From Pseudochrobactrum sp. sp1633 (GTDB lineage: Bacteria; Pseudomonadota; Alphaproteobacteria; Rhizobiales; Rhizobiaceae), in contig NZ_JARRAE010000003.1 of assembly GCF_030376605.1 (NCBI RefSeq), forward strand, positions 1 through 64,000: DNA of 64,000 nt, in the 5' to 3' direction. A program made the translations under genes and the position numbers. Every line of letters starts with the position of its first letter. Positions within the stretch are counted from its first letter, which is position 1. Shown here one piece after another: positions 45,536-54,896 of this stretch. The notes under the pieces were generated by a model. It ran no database searches and was not told where the DNA came from. It saw only the letters and a list, made by a program, of their open reading frames with translations.

Positions 45536-45670
45536 TTATGAGGTCAATCGAAATGCCGGACTCTGAATTTGTAATATCTGTATATTTTTCTGTTTCTGTC
45601 TGAGCAGACTGCAGAGCATTTTTGAAAGCGTTGCGAGACGCTTCATTGTTTGTGCTGTGCCTTGTTCCAT
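45536..45670 (-). CDS. Possible small basic peptide
   Basis: A 44-codon frame starts MEQGTAQTMKRLATLSKMLC with GGAG 6 bases upstream of ATG 45670 and ends SPAFRLTS. It lies in the 460-bp gap between nusB and hppA, otherwise empty apart from the terminator. Apart from the ribosome site there is no evidence that it is translated. Confidence 0.22.
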   Translation of the reverse strand: MEQGTAQTMKRLATLSKMLCSLLRQKQKNIQILQIQSPAFRLTS

Positions 45671-45741
45671 GCCGTTCTCCGTTATTGTAATTTTCCGGCC
45701 AAATGCCGGAATTATGAGGCTGAAGAATAAGGGGAATACGC

Positions 45742-47883
45742 ATGGCAGTTCTCATACTCATTCTTATCTGCGGTATATTGGCATTGGTCTATGCAGGCTG
45801 GGCTATTCGTTCGGTTCTGGCGTCCGATGCTGGTAATGCGCGGATGCAGGAAATTGCGGAGGCAATCCGCGAGGGCGCACAGGCCTATCTGGCGCGCCAA
45901 TATATGACGATATTTTTTGTGGGCGTGATTGTTTTTCTAATCACATGGTGGTTGCTGGGTGCCTATGCGGCCTTTGGCTTTCTGATTGGTGCGGTTTTGT
46001 CCGGTTTGGCCGGTTTCATCGGTATGCATGTCTCGGTTCGTGCCAATGTGCGCACGGCGCAGGCGGCATCGATGAGTCTGGCAGGGGGGCTGGAGATAGC
46101 GTTTCGCGCCGGTGCTGTCACAGGCATGCTGGTGGCAGGTCTGGCGCTGCTTGGTGTTGCCGGTTATTACACTTTCCTCACAGCGGGCATGGGCTATGCT
46201 TCCGGTGACCGGATGGTGATTGATGCTCTGGTGGCGCTGGGCTTTGGTGCCTCACTGATTTCGATTTTTGCCCGTCTTGGCGGCGGGATTTTCACCAAAG
46301 GCGCTGATGTCGGCGGCGATCTGGTGGGCAAGGTTGAGGCCGGTATTCCTGAAGATGATCCGCGCAATCCGGCAACCATTGCTGATAATGTTGGCGATAA
46401 TGTCGGTGACTGTGCCGGTATGGCTGCAGATTTGTTTGAAACTTACGCGGTGACCGTGGTGGCAACAATGGTGCTGGCTGCGATCTTCTTTGCAGGCAGT
46501 GCGCTTTTGCCGGTGATTATTCTCTATCCGCTGGCAATCTGCGGGCTTTGCATTCTCACATCCGTCGCCGGTACATTCTTCGTGCGGCTTGGCACGGATA
46601 ACTCCATCATGGGGGCGCTGTATAAAGGTCTGATTGCTACCGGCCTGTTATCTGTCGTCGGACTTGCACTGGCTACCACGCTCACCATCGGTTGGGGTGA
46701 AATCGGCACTGTGGCCGGAGTGAGCATTACAGGCACAAACCTGTTTATCTGCGGGCTGCTTGGTTTGGTTGTGACCGGTCTGATCGTCGTGATTACGGAA
46801 TATTATACCGGCACCAACAAGCGTCCGGTCAATTCCATTGCACAGGCTTCCGTCAGTGGTCACGGCACCAATGTTATTCAGGGGTTGGCCGTGTCACTGG
46901 AATCAACGGCGCTGCCTGCCATTGTGATTGTGTTCGGGATTATCACGACCTATCAACTGGCCGGATTGTTCGGCACTGCCATTGCGGTTACTGCCATGCT
47001 CGGCATTGCCGGTATGATTGTGGCGCTGGATGCTTTCGGCCCCGTTACCGATAATGCCGGTGGTATTGCGGAAATGGCAGGGCTTGATCCTGAGGTGCGC
47101 AAGGCAACCGATGCGCTAGATGCCGTGGGTAATACGACCAAAGCCGTAACCAAAGGCTATGCCATTGGCTCGGCAGGTCTGGGTGCTTTGGTGCTTTTCG
47201 CGGCCTATTCCAACGATCTCAGTTTCTTCGCGGCCAATAGCCAGAATTATCCGTATTTCAGCGATATGGGCACAGTCTCTTTTGATCTCTCCAATCCTTA
47301 TGTTGTGGCGGGGCTGATCTTTGGTGGCCTGATTCCCTATCTCTTCGGCGGTATCGCTATGACGGCAGTCGGGCGTGCAGCGGGCTCTGTGGTACAGGAA
47401 GTGCGCCGTCAGTTCCGTGAAAAGCCGGGCATTATGGGTGGCACAGAACGGCCGGATTATGCGCGCGCGGTGGATATTCTGACCAAGGCGGCTATTCGGG
47501 AAATGATTATCCCGTCCTTGCTACCGGTATTGGCGCCTTTGGTGGTTTATTTCGGTGTGCTGCTGATCTCCGGCTCCAAGGCTTCCGCTTTTGCGGCGCT
47601 TGGCGCTTCACTGCTTGGGGTCATCGTCAACGGGCTGTTTGTGGCTATTTCCATGACCTCCGGTGGTGGCGCATGGGATAATGCCAAGAAGAGCTTTGAA
47701 GATGGCTTTACTGATGCAGACGGCGTGAAGCATATGAAGGGGTCGGAAGCACATAAGGCCTCTGTTACCGGTGATACGGTTGGCGATCCTTATAAGGATA
47801 CCGCAGGGCCTGCGGTTAATCCGGCAATTAAGATCACCAATATTGTGGCTCTGTTATTGCTGGCTGTGCTTGCACATCAGTAA
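45742..47883 (+). CDS. hppA: Membrane-bound proton-translocating pyrophosphatase
   Basis: The 713-residue protein, with about 16 membrane helices, hydrolyses PPi to pump protons. The substrate site is [20 protein letters not shown] then [20 protein letters not shown], with further acidic motifs [16 protein letters not shown] and the C-terminal [18 protein letters not shown]. The residue that marks potassium dependence is Lys (K467 in [14 protein letters not shown]), as in potassium-independent H+-PPases; dependent ones have Ala there. ATG 45742 is preceded by AAGGGG. A strong terminator follows. Confidence 0.96.
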   Translation: MAVLILILICGILALVYAGWAIRSVLASDAGNARMQEIAEAIREGAQAYLARQYMTIFFVGVIVFLITWWLLGAYAAFGFLIGAVLSGLAGFIGMHVSVRANVRTAQAASMSLAGGLEIAFRAGAVTGMLVAGLALLGVAGYYTFLTAGMGYASGDRMVIDALVALGFGASLISIFARLGGGIFTKGADVGGDLVGKVEAGIPEDDPRNPATIADNVGDNVGDCAGMAADLFETYAVTVVATMVLAAIFFAGSALLPVIILYPLAICGLCILTSVAGTFFVRLGTDNSIMGALYKGLIATGLLSVVGLALATTLTIGWGEIGTVAGVSITGTNLFICGLLGLVVTGLIVVITEYYTGTNKRPVNSIAQASVSGHGTNVIQGLAVSLESTALPAIVIVFGIITTYQLAGLFGTAIAVTAMLGIAGMIVALDAFGPVTDNAGGIAEMAGLDPEVRKATDALDAVGNTTKAVTKGYAIGSAGLGALVLFAAYSNDLSFFAANSQNYPYFSDMGTVSFDLSNPYVVAGLIFGGLIPYLFGGIAMTAVGRAAGSVVQEVRRQFREKPGIMGGTERPDYARAVDILTKAAIREMIIPSLLPVLAPLVVYFGVLLISGSKASAFAALGASLLGVIVNGLFVAISMTSGGGAWDNAKKSFEDGFTDADGVKHMKGSEAHKASVTGDTVGDPYKDTAGPAVNPAIKITNIVALLLLAVLAHQ

Positions 47884-47901
47884 TAAAGGGCTGATTAAAC
47901 A

Positions 47902-47936
47902 AAACCGCCGCCGGAATGTTTCCGGCGGCGGTTTTT
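47902..47936. terminator. Terminator of hppA, probably bidirectional
   Basis: AAAACCGCCGCCGGAA-TG-TTTCCGGCGGCGGTTTTTT is a long GC-rich hairpin with A and T runs, between convergent hppA and the BamE-like gene. Confidence 0.93.
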
Positions 47937-47974
47937 TACTCTGAGAAACCGCAGGGCGGTTTGGTATTAAAGGC

Positions 47975-48487
47975 TTAGATCGTGCCCGGCAGAGAGGTTG
48001 GCATTTTGCCAACACCCTGCATAAGCTGACCGATAAAGCTCTGATCTTTACCGCCGGTCGGCGTCGTGCGGGAAACGAAGTCAAAGACTTTACCATCCTG
48101 CAGGCCGTAATGGGCGATCTGAGAAACCTTGCCGTCTTTGTTGAAGTAAACAGCAAGAATACGGCGATCAATGATCTTCGGTGTCATGAACTGGGCAACA
48201 CGATAACGCTTCTGCGAGATATAGTAGAAGACTTCACTATCAAATGTTGCTGTTGTTGACGGTGTGCCGAGCGTCAGCAGAACCTGCTCACGGCTGGAGC
48301 CGACCGGAACAGAATCAAGCGCCTGTTCATCAAGGACATAGCCTTCAGTCAAAGTTTCTGAAGGATTGAGCGTGCTTGCGGTATTGCAACCGGCAAGCCC
48401 GAGCGAAAAAAGCACGGCTGCGCCTGTAACAAGCAAGCTTCTGCTGCGGTTTTGTGCAAAAATACGCTGCAACGACGACATCTCCAT
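47975..48487 (-). CDS. BamE/SmpA-like outer-membrane lipoprotein
   Basis: The 170-residue protein has a lipoprotein signal (VTGAAVLFSLGLAGC; lipobox LAGC). The SmpA/OmlA fold follows: SVPVGSSREQVLLTLGTPSTT, then FYYISQKRYRVAQFMTPKI, and ILAVYFNKDGKVSQIAHYGL. Such proteins are accessory parts of the BAM complex for outer-membrane barrel insertion. Start assigned to ATG 48487, where GGGAT lies at better spacing than for the flanking in-frame ATGs. The long tail with TTPTGGKDQSFIGQLMQ is usual in alphaproteobacterial homologues. It is divergent from the bc1 chaperone gene. Confidence 0.88.
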   Translation of the reverse strand: MEMSSLQRIFAQNRSRSLLVTGAAVLFSLGLAGCNTASTLNPSETLTEGYVLDEQALDSVPVGSSREQVLLTLGTPSTTATFDSEVFYYISQKRYRVAQFMTPKIIDRRILAVYFNKDGKVSQIAHYGLQDGKVFDFVSRTTPTGGKDQSFIGQLMQGVGKMPTSLPGTI

Positions 48488-48576
48488 AACCATTATCCCA
48501 ACGGTACTTCCGTATCCAGATGAACTTGGGTAAACCACCTTGCATCCGGATGCAACAAAAGCATGGGCGTTAAACG

Positions 48577-49116
48577 ATGATTCTTAATTTATTAAGACGC
48601 AAATCCCGAGTAAACGAAGCAATTACACTGTCTGCTTATGAAAAAATCGTGGCAGCAGCACGACAAAAACGCTTTTACGCGGAGTTTCTTGTGCCCGATA
48701 CACCAATCGGCCGCTATGAAATGCTGTCATTACACGTTTTTTTGCTGATGCACCGGCTGAAATCTGAAGATGCGGGCTTAAAAGAACTGACGCAGGATAT
48801 TGCCGAAGAGTTTTTCAAAGATGTTGATCATTCTCTGCGCGAGCTTGGCATCGGCGATCAGGGCGTGCCCAAGCGCATGAAAAAACTGGCGCGCATGTAT
48901 TACGGGCGCGTTCTCAGCTATGCTGATGCATTGGACAAGAATGATACTCCGGCACTGGCCGCAGCAATCAGCCGTAATGTACGGCCGGATCTGGTTGAAG
49001 CAGGTAAGGTCTGGGAGCATAGTAAGGCTATGGCGGCCTATGCGATGCAGGTTTATGAGCATTTGCGTGGCCAGCCGGACAGCATGTTCCTTGAAGGTCG
49101 CTTCACCTTTGCATAA
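48577..49116 (+). CDS. Ubiquinol-cytochrome c chaperone family protein
   Basis: The 179-residue protein belongs to the CBP3/UQCC1 family: YEKIVAAARQKRFYAEFLVP, PIGRYEMLSLHVFLLMHRL, and FFKDVDHSLRELGIGDQGVP followed by KRMKKLARMYYGR. In mitochondria CBP3 assists cytochrome b translation and assembly into complex III; the bacterial role is inferred. The protein is soluble. It precedes the YceD-like gene by 54 bases, probably as an operon. Confidence 0.88.
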   Translation: MILNLLRRKSRVNEAITLSAYEKIVAAARQKRFYAEFLVPDTPIGRYEMLSLHVFLLMHRLKSEDAGLKELTQDIAEEFFKDVDHSLRELGIGDQGVPKRMKKLARMYYGRVLSYADALDKNDTPALAAAISRNVRPDLVEAGKVWEHSKAMAAYAMQVYEHLRGQPDSMFLEGRFTFA

Positions 49117-49170
49117 ATAACCATACAGATATTGATGCTACCACGGTGGCAGAACAGAGATGGACTTAAA

Positions 49171-49746
49171 ATGACAAGACATAGTGGCTCGGGTCGTGCA
49201 GGGCTTGAGTTTCCGGTTTCAGTGGCTCATGTGCCGAGCAAGGGCATTACGGTTAAGATTGAAGCGAATGAAAAAGAACGCGCTCAGTTAGCCGCAAATC
49301 ATGAGCTGTTGTCTGTTGCTTCTTTTACTGCGGAGTTTCTGATCACGCATTGGAAAAAAGACGGCATTAAACTGCGCGGTCATATTGATGCGCAGATCGT
49401 GCAGGCTTGTATTGCAACGCTGGAGCCCATTGATGCGGTGATCAGCGAGGATGTTGATACGGTTTTTGTGCCGGAAAATTCCCGCCTTGCGCGCATCCGT
49501 CTTGATGAAAGCGGTGAAATGCTGATTGATGCCGAAGGGCCGGATATGCCGGAAACCTTTGAAGGGGACAGCATTGATATCGGCGCTGTTGCTGAAGAAT
49601 TCTTTGAGCTGGCACTTGATCCCTATCCGCGCAAAGCGGAAGCGGAATATATCGAAATTATCGATGATGAGGATGAAGAAGCCGCAGGTGATATGAAGCC
49701 GGATTCGCCTTTTGCCGGTTTGGCAAAATTGCGGGACAAAAATTAA
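49171..49746 (+). CDS. YceD/DUF177 family protein
   Basis: The 191-residue acidic protein matches DUF177: FPVSVAHVPSKGITVKIEAN, then IKLRGHIDAQIVQACIATLEPI (with the family Cys of the x-V-x-C-x-x-T-L motif), and the acidic segment VAEEFFELALDPYPRKAEAE. Relatives are tied to 23S rRNA processing and are usually found near rpmF/plsX/fabH, as here, although rpmF is absent between. ATG 49171 was taken as start; an in-frame ATG lies 39 bases upstream without a better ribosome site. Confidence 0.87.
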   Translation: MTRHSGSGRAGLEFPVSVAHVPSKGITVKIEANEKERAQLAANHELLSVASFTAEFLITHWKKDGIKLRGHIDAQIVQACIATLEPIDAVISEDVDTVFVPENSRLARIRLDESGEMLIDAEGPDMPETFEGDSIDIGAVAEEFFELALDPYPRKAEAEYIEIIDDEDEEAAGDMKPDSPFAGLAKLRDKN

Positions 49747-50079
49747 ACCTTGTTTTTGAGGCGCAGACACAGCGTGTAATTTGAATAGGCAAAGCCCGTA
49801 AAGTGCTTTATATTCAAAAACATGGTGTGAGAGCTGCCGCCTTTGCAAATGCTGCTTGCCTGCTGAAATTAAAATTAAGTTGTGCGAGCATGCAAAAAAG
49901 TTATTTTGCGCAATTCAGGGTAAGGCACAGTAATTTTTAAAATTTGCTGGGCTGTGAGTTTAGACGTGAATATATTCCGGCGCAGTTTGTCGGCGGAATA
50001 TGCATTTTAATCATGCCGGGCAGGCAGGCTCTGATAATAAACCATTATGGTTTTGTGAGGACCGGTATAGGACGATCAA
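49747..50079 (+). other. Non-coding gap upstream of plsX
   Basis: This 333-bp interval is AT-rich near 49860-49950 and shows no gene or clear hairpin. The plsX promoter is likely here. rpmF, often found at this place, is not present. Confidence 0.5.
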
Positions 50080-51156
50080 GTGGTCACAATTTCTATTGAC
50101 GCTATGGGGGGCGATTTTGGCCCTGAGGTGGTTATCCCCGCTGCAGCGAATGCACTGGAGCGTCATCCCGACATCCGGTTTATTTTTTATGGTCTGGCTG
50201 GTCAGGTTGAACCATTTCTGGATAAGTTTCCTAAGTTAAAGGCTGCCTCAGTGCTGCATTTCAGCGAAATTGCTGTGCAGATGGATGATAAGCCAAGTCA
50301 GGCTTTGCGTAGTGGTCGGGGCAAGTCCACCATGTGGCAGGCGATTGAAGCGGTTAAAAACGGCGAAGCCGATGTTTGCGTTTCCGCGGGTAATACCGGC
50401 GCGTTGATGGCGATGGCAAAATTTTGTCTGCGCATGATGGCAAATATTGAGCGCCCTGCGCTTGCAGCAATTTGGCCGACAGCGCGTGGTGACAGCATCG
50501 TTTTGGATGTGGGCGCCAGTATCGGTGCGGATGCCCGTCAGCTGATCGACTATTCATTGATGGGTGCTGGTATGGCGCGCGCTTTGTTTGAGATTAAGCG
50601 CCCGACCGTCGGCTTGCTCAATGTTGGTGTTGAAGAAGTCAAAGGCCTCGATGCCGTTAAAGAGGCCAGCGCCGCTTTGCGGGCAACGCCTTTGCCGGGG
50701 TTTGAATATAAAGGTTTTGTCGAAGGCGATGATATCGGTAAAGGCACTGTGGATGTTGTTGTCACTGAAGGCTTTACAGGTAATATCGCGCTGAAAACAG
50801 CCGAGGGAACTGCCAAGCAAATCTCTGCTTATCTGCGCGGTGCAATCAATCGTACATGGATGGCCAAGCTCGGCTATATTCTGGCCAAAAGCGCTTTTAA
50901 TCGTTTGCGCGAAAAAATGGACCCGAATAAGGTCAATGGCGGTGTGTTTCTCGGTCTCAACGGCGTGGTCATTAAAAGCCACGGCGGCGCAACCAGTGAA
51001 GGGTTCTGCTCTGCCATTGAAGTCGGCTATGACATGGTGCGCAATGGTCTCATGCAGAAGATCGAAGCGGATCTGACCACTTTCTACAGTCATTACAAAG
51101 CGGATGAGGTAGCAGCGGGCAGTGATGCTGCTGATGCTGAAGCAAAACCGGCCTGA
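50080..51156 (+). CDS. plsX: Phosphate acyltransferase PlsX
   Basis: The 358-residue enzyme converts acyl-ACP to acyl-phosphate for phospholipid synthesis at the membrane surface. Key segments are [20 protein letters not shown] at the N-terminus, [15 protein letters not shown], and [20 protein letters not shown]. Translation starts at GTG 50080 with TAGGAC upstream; this gives the conserved [11 protein letters not shown]. The C-terminal extension is Ala-rich. fabH follows after 314 bases, with a short repeat between. Confidence 0.95.
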   Translation: MVTISIDAMGGDFGPEVVIPAAANALERHPDIRFIFYGLAGQVEPFLDKFPKLKAASVLHFSEIAVQMDDKPSQALRSGRGKSTMWQAIEAVKNGEADVCVSAGNTGALMAMAKFCLRMMANIERPALAAIWPTARGDSIVLDVGASIGADARQLIDYSLMGAGMARALFEIKRPTVGLLNVGVEEVKGLDAVKEASAALRATPLPGFEYKGFVEGDDIGKGTVDVVVTEGFTGNIALKTAEGTAKQISAYLRGAINRTWMAKLGYILAKSAFNRLREKMDPNKVNGGVFLGLNGVVIKSHGGATSEGFCSAIEVGYDMVRNGLMQKIEADLTTFYSHYKADEVAAGSDAADAEAKPA

Positions 51157-51183
51157 CTGTGAGACACGACTACTAAATAATCC

Positions 51184-51223
51184 TGAGCGGGTGTCGTGTG
51201 TGAGATGAAGCGCGACACGCTCT
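51184..51223. repeat. Partial family B palindrome
   Basis: GAGCGGGTGTCG ... CGCGACACGCTC forms an imperfect palindrome resembling the right end of the family B elements. It lies in the 314-bp plsX-fabH gap; nothing else is evident there. Confidence 0.5.
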
Positions 51224-51470
51224 GGTTCAGCTATCGTAAATTCGCCTTATATGATTTTCATATAAGCGCTGACTCTGGCAGTCATTGCTTTCTGCTCAGG
51301 CTTTTGTAATGACTGCTATTATATTGTTGCCGTCCGGCGATCTGTCCAATGTGAACAGATCGTCTGATGAGCGCACATACAATCACTATATGTATCCGGT
51401 GTCGTCGGATGGCTGGCTTTGTGCCAGATTCCCGACAAGGTGCCCGATATGTCAGACAGGAAAATTACTG

Positions 51471-52442
51471 ATGATCAGATCCGTCGTTAAAGGCATTGGT
51501 GCAGCTACACCGGAGCGTGTTGTAAAAAATGCTGAGCTGGAAGGTGTTGTTGAAACATCCGACGAATGGATCGTTCAGCGCACAGGTATCCGTCAGCGCT
51601 ACATCGTAGGCGAGCATGAAACAACTGTTTCGCTCGGCACAAAAGCAGCTCAGGCCGCTCTGGAAAATGCCGGCCTGACTGTGGCCGATATCGATCTGAT
51701 CATTCTGGCGACATCCACGCCAAATCACACATTCCCTGCAAGCGCGGTCGAAATTCAGAATGCGCTGGGCATGAAGCACGGTTTTGCTTTTGACATGCAG
51801 GCCGTTTGCAGCGGCTTTGTCTATGCGGTGACGACAGCTGATATGTATATCAAGAGCGGTATGGCGAAGCGCGTCCTGGTTATTGGCAGTGAAACATTCT
51901 CGCGCCTTCTCGACTGGAAAGACCGCACCACTTGCGTTTTGTTCGGTGATGGCGCTGGGGCAATCATTCTTGAAGCCGGTGAGGGCAATGGCCTGACGTC
52001 TGATCGCGGTGTGCTGACAGCCAATCTGCGCTCGGACGGCTCGCATAAAGAAAAGCTTTTTGTTGATGGTGGTCCTTCAACCACAGGGACAGTTGGTCAT
52101 CTGCGCATGGAAGGCCGTGAGGTTTTCAAACATGCTGTGGGTATGATCACCGATGTGATTGAGGCCTCTTTTGCAACCACCGGTCTCAGTGCAGATGATA
52201 TCGACTGGTTCGTGCCGCATCAGGCTAACAAGCGCATTATTGATGCTTCGGCCAAGAAGCTGAATATTGCAGACCATAAGGTGGTGATCACCGTTGATCA
52301 GCACGGCAATACCTCTGCGGCTTCAGTGCCTTTGGCTTTGGCGACTGCTGTAAAAGACGGACGCATCAAAAAAGGTGACCTGATTTTGCTTGAAGCTATG
52401 GGTGGCGGCTTTACCTGGGGCGCGGTTTTGCTGCGCTGGTAG
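51471..52442 (+). CDS. fabH: Beta-ketoacyl-ACP synthase III
   Basis: The 323-residue enzyme condenses acetyl-CoA with malonyl-ACP to start fatty-acid synthesis. The catalytic triad is C113 ([11 protein letters not shown]), H250 ([10 protein letters not shown]) and N280 ([11 protein letters not shown]). ATG 51471 gives the canonical [14 protein letters not shown] start and has AGGAAAA upstream. A long upstream in-frame extension is rejected because it is not protein-like. It is followed by ihfA, the standard order. Confidence 0.96.
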   Translation: MIRSVVKGIGAATPERVVKNAELEGVVETSDEWIVQRTGIRQRYIVGEHETTVSLGTKAAQAALENAGLTVADIDLIILATSTPNHTFPASAVEIQNALGMKHGFAFDMQAVCSGFVYAVTTADMYIKSGMAKRVLVIGSETFSRLLDWKDRTTCVLFGDGAGAIILEAGEGNGLTSDRGVLTANLRSDGSHKEKLFVDGGPSTTGTVGHLRMEGREVFKHAVGMITDVIEASFATTGLSADDIDWFVPHQANKRIIDASAKKLNIADHKVVITVDQHGNTSAASVPLALATAVKDGRIKKGDLILLEAMGGGFTWGAVLLRW

Positions 52443-52589
52443 GGCATGCAAACACCATTTCAATAGTTTATCAGTTCAAAAGAAGTGCAAAACGATACAA
52501 AAGTCTGCTTGACCATCGGCGTCGCATCTGTGTAACCTGTTGCACATACAAGAGATTATCACCTTTAACGCTAGCCGAGTAGGTTCATC

Positions 52590-52916
52590 ATGGGGGGTAA
52601 GACTGTCACGCGTGCCGATCTGGCTGAGGCTGTCTATCGTAAGGTAGGGCTTTCGCGCACTGAATCTGCATCGCTTGTTGAAATGATTCTTGACGAAGTC
52701 TGTGATGCTATTGTGAATGGTGAAACAGTTAAGCTGTCATCTTTTGCAACATTTCAGGTCCGCGACAAGAATGAGCGTATTGGCCGCAACCCTAAAACCG
52801 GCGAAGAAGTTCCTATTCTTCCGAGGCGGGTTATGACCTTCAAGGCTTCCAACGTGCTGAAACAGCGCATTTTGGATCAGCATCATGAGCGGCAGAGCAA
52901 AAAGGCAAAAGCCTGA
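52590..52916 (+). CDS. ihfA: Integration host factor subunit alpha
   Basis: The 108-residue DNA-bending protein has the HU/IHF fold: [21 protein letters not shown], then [20 protein letters not shown], and the IHF-alpha minor-groove arm [20 protein letters not shown]. It pairs with IHF-beta. GTAGGTT lies before ATG 52590. Its basic C-terminal tail (ERQSKKAKA) is usual in alphaproteobacteria. Confidence 0.95.
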   Translation: MGGKTVTRADLAEAVYRKVGLSRTESASLVEMILDEVCDAIVNGETVKLSSFATFQVRDKNERIGRNPKTGEEVPILPRRVMTFKASNVLKQRILDQHHERQSKKAKA

Positions 52917-52936
52917 TCTGTGGCGCATAACATTTA

Positions 52937-52966
52937 AAACACCGGCTGTGCGAGCGGCCGGTGTTT
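52937..52966 (+). terminator. Terminator of ihfA
   Basis: AAACACCGGC and GCCGGTGTTTT form a 9-10-bp stem 20 bases after the stop. The rest of the 376-bp gap to the MerR gene (52967-53292) is AT-rich and shows no gene. Confidence 0.85.
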
Positions 52967-53292
52967 TGCTTTTTATAGGTGCAGGATGATTTTGACCGGC
53001 TTGTGCGGCTGGCATGCGTGTTGCTGTTATGAGAATTTTAACCATAACTCGCATTCTGTTTAAGGCATTATGCAGCTTATGAATTTTGCTTTATGCTCGT
53101 AAAAATAAGAATCATTACAACTGCTAAATCGAGAACCGCTTAGATAATCAGCGCATTTATCTCTTTTCTCAGGATAAAAGCACTATTTTATATGCGATTA
53201 AGCGCTGTGCCTTGTTTTTGCAGGAAATGTGATTCATCCAAGTATTTGTATCGTTTGAGTGATACTCCTTTACGACCGGAAAGGGGCAGTAC

Positions 53293-53817
53293 ATGAATAA
53301 GAGTCCTGATGCGTTTAAAACGATCAGTGAGGTGGCGGAAGATCTGGATCTGCCGCAACATGTGCTGCGTTTCTGGGAGACGCGCTTCACACAAATCAAG
53401 CCGATGAAGCGGGGCGGCGGGCGCCGTTATTACCGTCCGCTGGATGTGGAGCTGCTCAAGGGCATCCGCCATCTGCTTTATGATCAGGGTTATACGATCA
53501 AAGGTGTGCAGCGTCTGCTGCGCGAGAATAATGCACAATTCATTATTGCGCTTGGCAATGGTGATGTTGCAGCCGTTGAGGCTATCACGCGTCAGAAACA
53601 GGCTGTGGCTGCGCAGGAGGCTGCGATTGAGGATTATGATCCTGAAGAGCAGCGCCAGTCCTCTGGCGGACGCAAATTGTTTGGTCTGCTGCGCGGCGAT
53701 GAAGAGGGGCCGACGGGCGCTGATTCAAAACGTCTGAACAAGGATAACCGTACCTTGTTGCAGGAGGCGCTGTTCGATTTGCTAGAATGCAAGCGCCTGC
53801 TTGATCAGGTGCGATAA
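53293..53817 (+). CDS. MerR-family transcriptional regulator
   Basis: The 174-residue regulator has a winged-helix N-terminus: [40 protein letters not shown], and [20 protein letters not shown]. The RFWETRF and GRRYYRP parts mark the MerR_1/HTH_17 group found next to ihfA in alphaproteobacteria. The C-terminal half is hydrophilic and lacks the Cys residues of metal sensors. The ligand is unknown. ATG 53293 follows GGAAAGGGGC. It is expressed from its own promoter, with a terminator after it. Confidence 0.9.
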   Translation: MNKSPDAFKTISEVAEDLDLPQHVLRFWETRFTQIKPMKRGGGRRYYRPLDVELLKGIRHLLYDQGYTIKGVQRLLRENNAQFIIALGNGDVAAVEAITRQKQAVAAQEAAIEDYDPEEQRQSSGGRKLFGLLRGDEEGPTGADSKRLNKDNRTLLQEALFDLLECKRLLDQVR

Positions 53818-53842
53818 ATAGACAGTTATTTCAGTTGTAAGA

Positions 53843-53876
53843 AAACGGGATGGTGTAAACCGTCCCGTTTCTTTTT
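53843..53876. terminator. Terminator after the MerR gene
   Basis: AAACGGGA and TCCCGTTT enclose a 12-base loop, followed by CTTTTTG. It lies between convergent genes. Confidence 0.8.
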
Positions 53877-53884
53877 GTGGTCTG

Positions 53885-54316
53885 TCAGGCGCGCTTCAGG
53901 CGCAGCACTTCACGATTTTTAGTGTCAATCAGGATCAGCCGGTCTTTTTTGACTTTCCAGCCCGATACAAGGCGCAATGCCGCGTGGAATTTGTCATCCT
54001 GCTGCATCATCTGTGGCGGGCAGGCCATCATTGTTCCGCCAATCGGCGTGACTTTGATCTTGTCTCCCGTAATTTCCATGCCGCCCATATAACGGTTGCA
54101 GCCGCCGGTGCCTGAGATTTTGCCGTCCTGCGCAATATCAAGCGTGGATTGCACTTTTGAATGCACTTTGTGCCCCTGAATGCGCTCTGTAATCCAGTTG
54201 CCGTAAATACCTGTTTCTGCTGCAAAAGAAGCACTCAGGCTTGTGAGTATAAAGCCTGCGGCGATCACTGCTGTTTTGATGAAGCCGGATGTGTTGCCGG
54301 ATCTGATGAGTGACAT
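53885..54316 (-). CDS. META-domain (HslJ-like) secreted protein
   Basis: The 143-residue protein has a signal peptide (FIKTAVIAAGFILTSLSASFA) and a META-type barrel: YGNWITERIQGHKV, SGTGGCNRYMGGMEITGDKI (the family's SGxxGCNxxxG motif), and GGTMMACPPQMMQQDDKFHA (TxMAC motif). The two Cys residues of GCN and MAC could form a disulfide. HslJ-like proteins are linked to heat shock or novobiocin resistance; function here is unknown. It is divergent from the MarR gene. Confidence 0.87.
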   Translation of the reverse strand: MSLIRSGNTSGFIKTAVIAAGFILTSLSASFAAETGIYGNWITERIQGHKVHSKVQSTLDIAQDGKISGTGGCNRYMGGMEITGDKIKVTPIGGTMMACPPQMMQQDDKFHAALRLVSGWKVKKDRLILIDTKNREVLRLKRA

Positions 54317-54445
54317 GTTTATCCTCTTTTTGAAAGAAAACGGGCTGCAGAATGCCTTTGCAGCTTAAACATAATGACTTGTATTTGGATAGAAATTAAT
54401 TTATCTAGTGCGTAAATAGTTAGCATCCTACTTATGTGTGTACTT

Positions 54446-54889
54446 ATGAAAAACCCAATCATCCAGAAACGCGCCGATTTTTTGACGGATATGTCCGTAG
54501 CAGGGCGCAAATTGCGCACTTTATTTGATGCGTTTGCCAAAGAGCACGACATGACATTGTCGCGCGCCCGGACTTTGTTTTTGCTCTCAACCCATAAATG
54601 CATGACGCAAACCGAGCTGGCTGCGGCGTTGGAGGTTGAAACGCCGACGCTGGTGCGCCTGATCGACGGTCTGGAAAAACAAGGCCTTGTCGAGCGCCGT
54701 GCCGTAGAAGGTGACAGGCGCGCCAAGCATATCATTCTTACCGAAGCTGCCTATGAGCAGGTGGAGGAGTTGCAGGTTGTCGCCGAGCAATTGCGTATCC
54801 GCATTCTGAAAGATCTGAGCGAGGCTGATCTGGACGAGGGGCTGCGCATTATGCGGGTAATTTTGCAAAATATGGGAGCAATCAGCTGA
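54446..54889 (+). CDS. MarR-family transcriptional regulator, efflux operon
   Basis: The 147-residue winged-helix protein has HDMTLSRARTLFLLSTHKCM, TQTELAAALEVETPTLVRLI, and the wing DGLEKQGLVERRAVEGDRRA. It is typical of MarR/EmrR/HpaR regulators that sense phenolic compounds and repress efflux genes. It lies 7 bases before the MFS gene, so it likely controls the operon and itself. ATG 54446 is chosen; ATG 54434 is possible. An AT-rich imperfect palindrome around TTTATCTAGTGCGTAAATA (54400-54420) could be the operator. Confidence 0.9.
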   Translation: MKNPIIQKRADFLTDMSVAGRKLRTLFDAFAKEHDMTLSRARTLFLLSTHKCMTQTELAAALEVETPTLVRLIDGLEKQGLVERRAVEGDRRAKHIILTEAAYEQVEELQVVAEQLRIRILKDLSEADLDEGLRIMRVILQNMGAIS

Positions 54890-54896
54890 TTTCATC

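Noticed and set aside
45525-45761. 78-codon minus-strand frame reaching into hppA
   Set aside because: It overlaps the hppA start and has no ribosome site; the 44-codon alternative in another frame is the more plausible one, and is itself doubtful.
51285-51470. 62-residue N-terminal extension of FabH
   Set aside because: The extension is not protein-like for the family; ATG 51471 gives the conserved start and has a ribosome site.
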